A DNA stretch of 21,878 nucleotides from positions 1 to 21,878 of the forward strand of contig CAYSBC010000032.1 in NCBI GenBank assembly GCA_964429195.1, written 5' to 3'. Shown piece by piece: positions 6,842-15,353 of this stretch. This DNA is from JBBAFM01 sp041655415. GTDB lineage: Bacteria > Bacillota > Clostridia > Peptostreptococcales > JAAYPU01. Within the stretch, counting starts at the first letter, position 1; each line of letters opens with the position of its first letter. The notes beneath the pieces were generated by a model. That model had not been told where the DNA came from, made no database searches, and saw only the letters and a list, made by a program, of their open reading frames with translations. The translations under genes were made by a program, and so were the position numbers.

Positions 6842-8763
6842 TTTATCGGCTTTATTTCCTTATCATGAATTTCTTTTTGAAGCTTTGCAATAAAGTCCTC
6901 TATGTTTTGACTTCCAAGGTCACCCTCATCCCGGGATCTTACGGATAAAGTACGTGATTCTACTTCTTTTTCTCCGATAATAATCATATAATTGTGTTTT
7001 TCTAGTTGGGCCTCCCTTATCTTATAGCCTATTTTTTCGTTTCTATTATCTAACTCAACCTTGAAACCAAGGTTCTTTAAAATATGGGTTATTTCTTCCG
7101 CGTAATCATGAAATTTATCGCTAATAGGAAGCACTTTAACTTGCGAAGGTGATATCCAAAGAGGGAATTTACCAGCAAAGTGTTCGATGAGTATACCAAC
7201 AAACCTCTCCAGACTTCCAAGCGCCACTGTATGAATCATAATTGGGGTATGCTTTTCGCCATCTGGACCTATATAGGCTATTTCAAACCTTTGAGGCAGT
7301 TGAAAATCCAACTGTATGGTAGCACATTGCCAAGTTCTTCCTAAACAATCTTCAAGCTTAAAATCGATTTTAGGTCCGTAAAAAGCTCCGTCTCCCTCAT
7401 TTATCTTATAATCAATTCCCATTTCATTTAAGGCCTCTTGCAACATGTTTTCAGCCATGGACCATTCTTCGTCACTGCCCATAGATTCTTCAGGCTTGGT
7501 AGATAATTCGATTTTATAGTTAAATCCCAAGGCCTTATAAATTTCATCGACTATGCCTGTTACACTTTTAATTTCATCCTTTATCTGATCAGGCAGTAAG
7601 AAGATATGCGCATCATCCTGGGTGAAAGCTCTTACGCGCATGAGTCCGTGAAGGGCTCCTGAAAGTTCATGCCTGTGAACTCTTCCTAATTCTGAATATC
7701 TTAATGGGAATTCTTTATAAGAGTGCATGGCATTTTGATAGACTAGTAGAGCTCCGGGACAATTCATAGGTTTGATAGCATGATCCTCGTCATCAATCTT
7801 GGTTGTGTACATATTGTCCTTATAATGGTACCAGTGCCCTGAAGTTTCCCATAGGCTCCTGCTCAGGATAATGGGTGTCTCAATCTCAACATAGCCACGC
7901 TTCCTTCTGACTTCACGCCAATAGTTTATCAAAGTATTTTTTAATTCTACTCCCTTTGGCAAGAAGAATGGAAAGCCTTTGCCTTCATCCAATAATAAAA
8001 ATAAATCGAGCTCTTTTCCTAATTTCCTGTGATCCCTTTTTTTCGCTTCTTCTAACATTTGTAGATAATCATCTAAATCCTTCTTCTTAGGGAAACTTGT
8101 TCCGTATATTCTTTGAAGCATTTTGTTTTTTTCACTGCCTCGCCAATAAGCACCGGCAACGCTTGTGAGCTTAAAGGCTTTTACTGCCTTTGTGCTGCTT
8201 AAATGGGGGCCTGCGCAAAGATCTACAAAGTCTCCTTGTTTATAAAAGGAAATAACTGCATCTTCCGGTAAATCATTGATGAGTTCGACCTTATAAGGTT
8301 CATTTCTCTCTGCCATAAATTGAAGTGCTTCATTCCGCGGCAGTTCAAATCTTTCAAGCTCCAAATTATTTTGAATGATTTTATCCATCTCTTTTTCTAT
8401 CTTTTTTAAGCTTTCCTCAGTAAAAGGTTCCTCTACATCAAAGTCATAATAAAACCCATTTTCAATAGCCGGGCCTATGCCTAGTTTTGCCCCGGGATAT
8501 AATTTTTTGACCGCCTGTGCCAAGATATGCGATGAGGTATGTCTAAAAACGGATTGAGCCCTTTCATCATCAAATTTCATGATACTCAGTTCAATGTCTG
8601 TATCAACACCATGCAACATGCCGACAACCTTTCCATTAACCTCTGCCGCAATAGCCTCCTTAGCTAACCCCGGATGAATACTTTTAGCGATTTCAAAAAT
8701 TGTTGATCCTTTATCAACTTCCTTTATACTTCCATCTTTTAATTGAATATTTACCTTTTCCAT
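6838..8763 (-). CDS. thrS: Threonine--tRNA ligase
   Basis: Class II aminoacyl-tRNA synthetase that charges tRNA-Thr. From the start I chose it is 641 residues, a normal length. An N-terminal TGS domain (VNIQLKDGSIKEVDKGSTIF) is followed by the editing/SAD domain (HTSSHILAQAVKKLYPG, with HxxxH). The catalytic core carries MNCPGALLVYQN, motif 2 region GRVHRHELSGALHGLMRVR and motif 3 HTVALGSLERFVGILIEH. The C-terminal anticodon-binding domain starts near WISPSQVKVLPI. The frame stays open upstream to 8844, but that extension is the T-box terminator. The ATG at 8763 has GGAGG five bases before it and gives the expected N-terminus MEKVNIQL. It is controlled by the T-box leader upstream and coupled to the DUF4846 lipoprotein downstream. 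Confidence 0.97.
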   Translation of the reverse strand: MEKVNIQLKDGSIKEVDKGSTIFEIAKSIHPGLAKEAIAAEVNGKVVGMLHGVDTDIELSIMKFDDERAQSVFRHTSSHILAQAVKKLYPGAKLGIGPAIENGFYYDFDVEEPFTEESLKKIEKEMDKIIQNNLELERFELPRNEALQFMAERNEPYKVELINDLPEDAVISFYKQGDFVDLCAGPHLSSTKAVKAFKLTSVAGAYWRGSEKNKMLQRIYGTSFPKKKDLDDYLQMLEEAKKRDHRKLGKELDLFLLLDEGKGFPFFLPKGVELKNTLINYWREVRRKRGYVEIETPIILSRSLWETSGHWYHYKDNMYTTKIDDEDHAIKPMNCPGALLVYQNAMHSYKEFPLRYSELGRVHRHELSGALHGLMRVRAFTQDDAHIFLLPDQIKDEIKSVTGIVDEIYKALGFNYKIELSTKPEESMGSDEEWSMAENMLQEALNEMGIDYKINEGDGAFYGPKIDFKLEDCLGRTWQCATIQLDFQLPQRFEIAYIGPDGEKHTPIMIHTVALGSLERFVGILIEHFAGKFPLWISPSQVKVLPISDKFHDYAEEITHILKNLGFKVELDNRNEKIGYKIREAQLEKHNYMIIIGEKEVESRTLSVRSRDEGDLGSQNIEDFIAKLQKEIHDKEIKPIK

Positions 8764-8792
8764 TTCTTCCTCCATCATAGGCATAAAACCAC

Positions 8793-9031
8793 AAAAAAAG
8801 CTTACCCTCACTATGGGGTAAGCTTCACTCACGGTTCCACCCAAATATTGACTCTTTATTTTTAACGATGAACTTCACCGGCTAACCTTTTGATTCAATC
8901 TACTCAGTAGCAGCTCAGAGTTAGTTTTCCTGCATCCATTGACTTAAAATGCTTTCAGCCCTAGGCATTTTTTCTCTTCTCAGTATGCGTATACAGTACT
9001 TTTCTCTTCATGGCTTTGCTTATTCATTTAT
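8793..9031 (-). promoter_or_regulatory. T-box riboswitch (tRNA-Thr) upstream of thrS
   Basis: The minus strand holds a complete-looking T-box leader: a Stem I region with the apical GGGCTGAAAGC hairpin (about 8972-8952), a CGTTA element (8867-8863), the T-box core GGGTGGAACC (8842-8833) and an intrinsic terminator. The terminator has a ten-base stem AAGCTTACCC/GGGTAAGCTT (8825-8798) and seven T. In known T-boxes, uncharged tRNA pairs with a specifier codon and, through its 3' end, with the TGGN core, which stops terminator formation. The core TGGA predicts a tRNA with discriminator base U. An ACT triplet at 8921-8919 is a possible threonine specifier, but I could not fold Stem I well enough to be sure. 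Confidence 0.9.
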
Positions 9032-9037
9032 GAATTA

Positions 9038-9066
9038 ATAGTAACGATAGCAGTAAAATTTGTCAA
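9038..9066 (-). promoter_or_regulatory. Sigma-A promoter of the thrS operon
   Basis: Minus strand TTGACA (9066-9061), a 17-base spacer and TACTAT (9043-9038). The -35 lies only about 20 bases after the stop codon of the upstream regulator gene. Transcription would start near 9031, at the head of the T-box leader. Confidence 0.8.
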
Positions 9067-9085
9067 GGTGATTTCATCAAGTTCT

Positions 9086-12000
9086 TTATGCATGAAGCAA
9101 CCAATCAAGGATATCTTTTGAATCATCCCCTCCGCTAATGCGATTATAGAGTGTAGTTGTTATAACATGTGGGGCTACTCCCAGTTCTAATTGAAGCCGG
9201 TTCTTCAACTTTTTATAAATATCCGTTGCATGCTTTAATTTCCCCTGAACATAGTAGGCAATCATCAAAACACGGTAAGCATCTTCATCAATAAAAGAAC
9301 TCTGTTGGGCTTTTTGTATAATCTCAACAACCTTGTCAAATTCATTTAATTTTAATAGAATTCGAGCTTTATTTAGAAGTGCCCCATAATATTTTCTTTC
9401 AATATATTCCCTTTCAAGCAAAAGGCTTTCACCTAAGCTTTCTCCCTCTAAATACTCTCCTCGATAAAGAGCAATTCCTTGGTGTAAAAAATCCAGCGCT
9501 TCTTTTTCTTGAGAATCTTTTATCGCTTCTTCGGCCTTGTCAAGCAAATATTTAAAAAGGGACACATCAGACCAGTATAAGTTAGGATCGAGCATACATA
9601 AACCATCCTTGAATATTACGCTATTCTTATCCCCTAATATTTTTCTTAACTGGTGCAGAGTAAAATAAAAATTATTCATAACTGATCTGCCATCCCAGTT
9701 ATCCCACATCTCTTCAATTAACTTCTGCACACTAATGGCTTCATTTTTTGTTCCTAACATTTTTAGCATATACAAAGCTTTGCGCGAGCTGAAATTTTTA
9801 GTTCGAACACCCTTGATTTCCATACTAAAGGGGCCCATCAAGTATAACTTAAGTGCAGGTTCAGCTTTCTCAGGATTGTCATAATTATTGCTGACGGTTT
9901 CAATCTGAATGGGTTTTTTAGTATCCTTTTCTTGTATAATATGTAATCCACGGTATTCAACAAGGTCTTCCAAATAACCTTCAAAGGGTGATGCATCTTC
10001 AATTAAACTAAGTAACTTAACAATGTTATCATCTCTCCAAGTATAGAAATGGTAAAATGTTTTCTCCATGGCCAAGCGTAAACCCTTCTCTAAAAAAATA
10101 TTGAGATGCTTCTTATCCCCTTTGGCTGCATAGAGCAGAGCTAATTCAACATAAGTTGAAGCTTCAAAATAAGGGGTAGAGCAGGCTACACTTTTTTCTA
10201 ATGCTTCTAAAAGAATCGTTTCTGCATCCATATAACTACCCAATTCTCGATAAATTGCTCCTAGAATTATTTGGCAGCGTATACAGTATATTTCGCCTCC
10301 GGCTTTTTTTCTTAGTTCATAGGATTGTTGGGCAAAATTAAGTGCCCGAGGAATCTTTCCTGTTAAAAAAGCATGTTTTGCCTGTGTTGCTAAATAATAA
10401 GAGCGGAGATGATAGTTTTCCTCTTTGAAGTAAGTGAGCACCACAGCCTTCATTTCATCAAGCACTTGATCAGCCTTTTCAAAATCACCCAAATAATCTA
10501 GAGAATTAATCAGGAAAAATTTGGAGTAAAAATTCCATATAGTAATTTCCTTCTGTTTCTGTATCTTTATAGCCAAGTTAAGCCATTCTATTGCTGTTTT
10601 AAAGTCGCCTGACATTTCAGCATTACATCCAGCTAAATGAGGAATCATCATGGTTAAGGAAGGATCAACCCCCGGTTCATATATTCTCCCTAAAGCATCT
10701 TTTATATACCCCTTAGCTAAATCAAATTCTCCTACAAAAGCATAGGCATTTCCTAAAATCCAACATGACCAAATATAAAGGTTAATATCCTGCAAAACAA
10801 GGCTTGTTCTTCTGGCTTTTTCGCCACAATTGACTGCTTCCGGATAATTCCCAGTATAAAAGTTATGGGTCCAACCTGCATAAATCTGTTTATAAGCCCA
10901 AATTCTCGAATCAATAACATTATTGGATTCCGAATAAAGATCCGGATCATTGATAAAAATGTTCATCTTTCCAAGTCCACCATTACCATAAAAAATAATG
11001 ATCTCTGCTTTGATAAAAAGGGCCTGACTCACACCTATAATATCATTATTCCTTCTAAATCTCTCCAGGGCACAATCCAGATAATAGTTGCATAATTCTG
11101 GATCCTTAGACTTTAAATAACAGGCATAGCCGAACTGAAACCAAGGGTTTTCTTCCAGTTGCTCAAGGGGAAGCTTTTTTAAAAGAGAATAGAATTTCTT
11201 AGATATCACAGGAGTCAAAACCTTTGACCCAGCTTGTTTTAATATTTCCATTGCCTTGTTGATGTTCTGTGACTCAATAAAATGATGTATGGCTTCTTTC
11301 CAGTTTTTTTGTTCAAAAAAGTAATCCCCTATTTTTTCATGTAACTCCGCTATTCTGTTGTATCCCAAGACTTCATGGGCTCTATTATAGATGAGGCACT
11401 GCCATACTCTGTTGGTCTTATAAAATTTAGGATTCGTCATACAATAACGAATTAAATTGCTGGAATTGCATAACTCATCAAGTAGCTTTATTTTTTCTTC
11501 ACCTATGAGCAAAATAGCCATTTCCTCGCTAAATTCTTGTATAACGGAGGTAGCATAGAGCACCTCTTTCTGCTCCTCTGTCAATTTGCTTAAAAATTTA
11601 TTCTCCAGGTAATTATCAAGCTGAATCAATCTTCTTGCTGCGTCAATGTGGTCCTTCTTTAAAAGAGACATAAACTCCGGTTCAAATAACATTTTCTCCC
11701 CAATGGCCTCTACAGCTATTGTCCAGCCTCCGGTAAAAGAATACAAGTGTTGAATTTCTTCCTCATCTAAGTCCAAGTCATAACTTTTTTTATAAAAGTC
11801 TTCCATTTCTTCTTCAGTGAAGTACAATTGTTCATTTGAAATTATAAGAATACTGCGATATATCATGCTTTTAAGCTTATCCCATCTTATTTTTTCAACA
11901 GTAGTGACTATAAAGTGTACATTATGGGGGAGAGTATTTATGAATAATTGAAAAAAGTTGTGGAAGCTATCGTCATCACTATTTGCAAAATAATTATCAA

Positions 12001-12352
12001 TAATAATAAAGAGATCCTGATCCTGATCAGAAGATAGAATGACTTCCAATAACTCCTGAATATGCTTTTCTGGGTCCAAACCCTCCTTGAAATTATGAAT
12101 ATTGACGCTATAAACTGAATTAATAAATTGGATCGCTCTATCCAAAAAATAAGAAATAGAATCACTGCCTTCTTCAAAATAATACACCAAACAGGGACTA
12201 TCTATCGATTGGGAAAAGCTCTCAATGATAGTAGACTTTCCTATGCCCGGTACTCCACTGACTACTGTCAACCTTCGATGCATCGCACCTTTTAACAAAT
12301 TATCAAGACGTAATCGCCTAGTCTCTTGAGTAGATTCGTGGAATAATATCAT
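9086..12352 (-). CDS. Large STAND ATPase / TPR / BTAD transcriptional regulator
   Basis: Giant one-component regulator of about 1088 residues. In order: a MalT-like STAND NTPase with Walker A GVPGIGKST (about 33-41) and Walker B FIIIDNYF (about 115-122), a winged-helix/sensor region, and a long stretch of TPR-like helical repeats (about 330-800). An OmpR-like winged helix (about 833-925, ALKLYLMGPF to LHQLRKILGD) precedes a bacterial transcriptional activator domain (BTAD, about 925-1070). Known relatives switch from an ADP-bound monomer to an ATP-bound activator when a ligand binds the repeats; that is inferred here. GGGAGG precedes ATG codons at 12355 and 12352; the second has the better spacing, and an ATG at 12388 has no site. 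It follows a transporter/CoA module on the same strand, a plausible target. No terminator separates it from the thrS promoter. Confidence 0.85.
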   Translation of the reverse strand: MILFHESTQETRRLRLDNLLKGAMHRRLTVVSGVPGIGKSTIIESFSQSIDSPCLVYYFEEGSDSISYFLDRAIQFINSVYSVNIHNFKEGLDPEKHIQELLEVILSSDQDQDLFIIIDNYFANSDDDSFHNFFQLFINTLPHNVHFIVTTVEKIRWDKLKSMIYRSILIISNEQLYFTEEEMEDFYKKSYDLDLDEEEIQHLYSFTGGWTIAVEAIGEKMLFEPEFMSLLKKDHIDAARRLIQLDNYLENKFLSKLTEEQKEVLYATSVIQEFSEEMAILLIGEEKIKLLDELCNSSNLIRYCMTNPKFYKTNRVWQCLIYNRAHEVLGYNRIAELHEKIGDYFFEQKNWKEAIHHFIESQNINKAMEILKQAGSKVLTPVISKKFYSLLKKLPLEQLEENPWFQFGYACYLKSKDPELCNYYLDCALERFRRNNDIIGVSQALFIKAEIIIFYGNGGLGKMNIFINDPDLYSESNNVIDSRIWAYKQIYAGWTHNFYTGNYPEAVNCGEKARRTSLVLQDINLYIWSCWILGNAYAFVGEFDLAKGYIKDALGRIYEPGVDPSLTMMIPHLAGCNAEMSGDFKTAIEWLNLAIKIQKQKEITIWNFYSKFFLINSLDYLGDFEKADQVLDEMKAVVLTYFKEENYHLRSYYLATQAKHAFLTGKIPRALNFAQQSYELRKKAGGEIYCIRCQIILGAIYRELGSYMDAETILLEALEKSVACSTPYFEASTYVELALLYAAKGDKKHLNIFLEKGLRLAMEKTFYHFYTWRDDNIVKLLSLIEDASPFEGYLEDLVEYRGLHIIQEKDTKKPIQIETVSNNYDNPEKAEPALKLYLMGPFSMEIKGVRTKNFSSRKALYMLKMLGTKNEAISVQKLIEEMWDNWDGRSVMNNFYFTLHQLRKILGDKNSVIFKDGLCMLDPNLYWSDVSLFKYLLDKAEEAIKDSQEKEALDFLHQGIALYRGEYLEGESLGESLLLEREYIERKYYGALLNKARILLKLNEFDKVVEIIQKAQQSSFIDEDAYRVLMIAYYVQGKLKHATDIYKKLKNRLQLELGVAPHVITTTLYNRISGGDDSKDILDWLLHA

Positions 12353-12432
12353 CATTTTTCCTCCCATATAAAAATATCCAACATTCATTCTGCAACCCCT
12401 AGATGAATAAAAGATTTTAAGTGTTTACAATC

Positions 12433-12461
12433 ATTTTAAGCCTATTCAATACTAAAAACAA
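12433..12461 (-). promoter_or_regulatory. Candidate promoter for the STAND/BTAD regulator
   Basis: Minus strand TTGTTT (12461-12456), a 17-base spacer and TAAAAT (12438-12433), about 80 bases before the start codon and downstream of the previous gene's terminator. The match is moderate. The rest of 12356-12555 is AT-rich, and I see nothing else in it. Confidence 0.4.
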
Positions 12462-12555
12462 GGTGAAGTTTTCTTGGTAAATATACATAAATCGATAGCC
12501 GAATTAAACACAATAGGATAAAAAAAATGGAAAGGGCAACTATAGATTGAAACGA

Positions 12556-12579
12556 CAAAAAACTATTCAATAGAATAGG
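12556..12579 (-). terminator. Intrinsic terminator after the 181-residue membrane protein gene
   Basis: Minus strand CTATTC-TATT-GAATAG followed by TTTTTTG. The six-base-pair stem is short but perfect with a good T run. It lies about 55 bases after the stop codon at 12633. Confidence 0.65.
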
Positions 12580-12632
12580 TCTTTTGTTCTCTTAAGTAGT
12601 TACAATCTTAGTTTTCTCCTGGTTTTTAGCTT

Positions 12633-13178
12633 TTATAAAAATAGATATATGAAACTTATTATAAAAATATGGCTTATGAGTACACAAACAATGGACTTCA
12701 TCAGGGAGAAGTCTTCCAGTAAGCGGATCACCTTAACAAGAAAATAGAAAAATAAAGCTAAAGAAGCTATGATAGCTACGACTACAGCTGCAGCGCCCTT
12801 GGAATTCAAATTGCTAAATTGGTAATAATAATTGATGAGTAAGGAAAAAAGTCCAAAAGGGATGATATTGTCCCCAACAGCATTGAAAAGAAGTCCAAAG
12901 CTTGTTTTCCCTTTAAACAATTTCAAAGAATTTCTCAATATAAAAGCAATACCTGCTTGGTTGGCAATCATATAAGTATAGCCTATCATTAAATAAAAGA
13001 TTAAATAGATAGAGCTTAATCCCTCTTGAGATTTCAGATGAGCTAAATAAAATAAACATAGTCCATAACAAATTCCAATAATAAAAACCTTTATCCTGGA
13101 AAATGGATATATTTTTTTTGTTTCCGATTCTTGATTAATTTGAACTGCATTCACATTGATAGATTTTTCTAATTCCAT
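12633..13178 (-). CDS. Hypothetical five-helix membrane protein
   Basis: I do not recognise this protein. From the ATG at 13178 (preceded by GGTGAT) it has 181 residues; an ATG at 13241 would add a basic extension but has no ribosome site. A polar N-terminus of about 28 residues is followed by five hydrophobic segments, including FIIGICYGLCLFYLAHL, IYLIFYLMIGYTYMIANQ, IIPFGLFSLLINYYYQF, AVVVAIIASLALFFYFLV and MKSIVCVLISHIFIISFIYL. A short loop LFKGKTSFGLLFNAVGDN joins helices two and three. The topology recalls Yip1-like small membrane proteins, but I see no decisive motif. It lies between a sodium symporter and the large regulator on the same strand. It could be an accessory of either, or a membrane-level signal input; both are guesses. 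Confidence 0.6.
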   Translation of the reverse strand: MELEKSINVNAVQINQESETKKIYPFSRIKVFIIGICYGLCLFYLAHLKSQEGLSSIYLIFYLMIGYTYMIANQAGIAFILRNSLKLFKGKTSFGLLFNAVGDNIIPFGLFSLLINYYYQFSNLNSKGAAAVVVAIIASLALFFYFLVKVIRLLEDFSLMKSIVCVLISHIFIISFIYLFL

Positions 13179-13250
13179 TTTTATCACCACTTCCAATCTA
13201 AAAATATTAAGATAAATAACCTCTTTCTTTTTCTTGTACAAGTTAGTCCT

Positions 13251-13279
13251 ATAAGGGGGTGACGGGGCTACCCCCTTAT
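13251..13279 (-). repeat. GC-rich hairpin after the symporter gene
   Basis: A perfect ten-base-pair inverted repeat, ATAAGGGGGT (13251-13260) with ACCCCCTTAT (13270-13279), closes a nine-base loop GACGGGGCT. It begins about 17 bases after the symporter stop codon. Neither strand has a good T run, so it may act as an mRNA 3'-end stabiliser or weak attenuator rather than a standard terminator. It is far richer in GC than its surroundings. Confidence 0.6.
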
Positions 13280-13296
13280 ATTCTGACTTGTCTCTT

Positions 13297-14949
13297 CTAA
13301 CTAAAAGAATAAATTAACATGATAACTGATAGGATTAGAATGATTATTGGACCCATATTTTCCGTGTAGCGTCGACTGCCTTTCCTGACATTTTCAGGCC
13401 AACCGTGCATAATTTCTACAATTTCATCCGTCTTTTCTCTTTCTTTACTCAAGGAAGCTGCCAGAGAAGGCATCTTATTGGTAATTATGGAAACAAGAAT
13501 CATAACGATTAAGGATGCAGGAATAGCAAATATTCCTCCATAAGGTACCGGACCAAAGGCTGCTTTGGATAACATCGGACTCCAAGCTAAGGTAGGATGA
13601 GCCCAGCTGGCATTGAAGAGCGATAAAATACCTCCAGTAAGCATGCTTGCGATAGCACCATATTTATTGGCACCCTTCCACCAAATACCCATGATAAGAG
13701 GAGCAAAGAAAGCACAACCGGAAATGATGATGGCCCAAATGACACTGGATAAAATAAATGCAGGCGGTTGTACGGTAATTAAGGTTATTCCAATACCTGC
13801 CGCAACAATAGCCTTAGGCGCTAAGCTTTGTTTCTGCTCAGGTGTCATTACTTTAACGTTACCAATAATATCATGAGCAATACCTGTACCGATAACCATC
13901 AAGCCTCCGGCGATGGTGGAAATACCAGCTGATACAGCTCCTGCTACAACTATCGCAAAACCAAAATCCCCCATGAATACTTGACTTAATATAAGGATAA
14001 TTTGATCAGGCTTAAATAATTCTGCAGGTATGTTCTCCCTAAGTTGATAAATAAGACCTGAAAATCCTGCTGCATAGGTTAACATATTGACCATACCAAT
14101 AAAAACTAAGCCTATAACGAATGCCTTTCTTGATTCATGAATATTCTTGGATGAGGCAACACGATTGACATAATGAGGTAAGGTTGATGTGGCCAATATA
14201 CACGATGGTATAAGACTCACATACCATTTCATACTCGCAAAAGGTGCAAACATCTTTTCAAAGAATTGAGGAAATACTTCTATCATAGTCGGTACCATGT
14301 TCCCATAGCCCCAGAAAGGCAAAAACCACACATTAGCTCCTACAGCTTTTAATATCCCCATGACAGAAATAAATATGGTAACTACAAGGATAATGCCTTG
14401 GGCTGCTTGAGTCCATGAGACCCCATACATGCCACCAAATATCATATAGGAAATAATGATGACTGCCGCCAATATCAATCCTGGCAAATAGGATATTCCT
14501 AGAAGCATCTCAAACAGGTTGGCCATACCCTTCATCTGACCAACTGAATACATAGTCATAACAAGAATCATGAAAAGTATGGCTATCATTCTTGCATTAG
14601 CACTTTGAAAACGCCGTCCTACATAACCTGCTATGGTGTATTCTTCCAAGGACCTTAAAGGGCCAATTAATAGAGGTATCATTAAGGCAAAACCCGCCAT
14701 CCATGCCTGGGTGAGGACAGGCAGTTGACCTTGAACAGACCACACCATTCCCGTATAGCCCAAGAAAGCAGCCAAACTAAGATAAGATGATACCAAAGCA
14801 AAGCCATTGATAAAAGCTCCGATGGAACGACCAGCCGTAAAATACCCTTCAGCACTTGTGACTTGTTTCTTTGCAACCGCACCTAAGTATATGAAAAATG
14901 CCATTAAAGCTATACTTGTTATTACACCTACAATGTGAACTTCTCCCAT
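13297..14949 (-). CDS. Sodium:solute symporter, large subunit (SSS family, monocarboxylate-type)
   Basis: Transporter of the SSS family, 550 residues, with about 13 predicted membrane helices. Family segments include the N-terminal EGYFTAGRSIGAFINGFALVSS, the helix with MKGMANLFEML, GGMYGVSWTQAAQG, the STLPHYVNR motif after the fifth or sixth helix (as in ActP-like acetate permeases) and AGAVSAGISTIAGGLMVIG. It should import an organic acid with sodium. The closest functional groups I can name are acetate/monocarboxylate permeases, but the substrate is not determined. The start lies six bases after the stop of the small subunit, whose last codons contain its ribosome site (AGAGGTGTGA). Neighbouring CoA-transferase and crotonase genes suggest the imported acid is turned into a CoA ester. 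Confidence 0.9.
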   Translation of the reverse strand: MGEVHIVGVITSIALMAFFIYLGAVAKKQVTSAEGYFTAGRSIGAFINGFALVSSYLSLAAFLGYTGMVWSVQGQLPVLTQAWMAGFALMIPLLIGPLRSLEEYTIAGYVGRRFQSANARMIAILFMILVMTMYSVGQMKGMANLFEMLLGISYLPGLILAAVIIISYMIFGGMYGVSWTQAAQGIILVVTIFISVMGILKAVGANVWFLPFWGYGNMVPTMIEVFPQFFEKMFAPFASMKWYVSLIPSCILATSTLPHYVNRVASSKNIHESRKAFVIGLVFIGMVNMLTYAAGFSGLIYQLRENIPAELFKPDQIILILSQVFMGDFGFAIVVAGAVSAGISTIAGGLMVIGTGIAHDIIGNVKVMTPEQKQSLAPKAIVAAGIGITLITVQPPAFILSSVIWAIIISGCAFFAPLIMGIWWKGANKYGAIASMLTGGILSLFNASWAHPTLAWSPMLSKAAFGPVPYGGIFAIPASLIVMILVSIITNKMPSLAASLSKEREKTDEIVEIMHGWPENVRKGSRRYTENMGPIIILILSVIMLIYSFS

Positions 14950-14955
14950 AATGTA

Positions 14956-15264
14956 TCACACCTCTCTTTCTTCTAGTTCTGCTCGTGCTTCTTCATTTTT
15001 CTTTAGTAATAAGGAGATAATATAGCCTACTATAGCTATCCCTAGCCAGTTAAATGTGACCTGATACCAGTATGGAAAAGGGAATCCCCAGATTTTAATA
15101 TTCAACAATCCTGGAAAAGGTTGCATAAATAAAACACCTACTCCCATGCAGATGATGACTATAGCGCCAATTACAGCAATTCGCAATTCTTTTTTATAGA
15201 TGCTATTGGCTTTTTCTTGAATATTGACTTTGGTTATTGATTGATCTTGCATTTTAGAATCCAT
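14956..15264 (-). CDS. Sodium symporter small subunit (DUF4212/DUF485-like)
   Basis: Small membrane protein of 102 residues that pairs with the SSS transporter encoded six bases downstream. It has a polar N-terminus, a basic patch (YKKELR) and two hydrophobic helices (IAVIGAIVIICMGVGVLFM and FNWLGIAIVGYIISLLL). The linker IKIWGFPFPYWYQ between the helices is the hallmark of the solute:sodium symporter small subunit family. It ends in an acidic tail. The start has GGAGG four bases upstream. The role of such subunits is not well defined; they are thought to be needed for activity or assembly of the large subunit. Confidence 0.8.
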   Translation of the reverse strand: MDSKMQDQSITKVNIQEKANSIYKKELRIAVIGAIVIICMGVGVLFMQPFPGLLNIKIWGFPFPYWYQVTFNWLGIAIVGYIISLLLKKNEEARAELEEREV

Positions 15265-15353
15265 TTTTCCTCCTCACTTTCTTTTTATAAATATTTGGAA
15301 TTGACTCGCTTCTAATTTTATAGGATTCTCCCTAGGAAATTCGCCTAATTAGC

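Noticed and set aside
8764..8844. N-terminal extension of thrS upstream of 8763
   Set aside because: These codons are the T-box terminator hairpin and its T run; the ATG at 8763 has the ribosome site and the expected ThrS N-terminus.
15265..15353. Imperfect hairpin between the crotonase-fold gene and the symporter small subunit
   Set aside because: The stem has several mismatches and no T run, so I could not support a terminator or attenuator.
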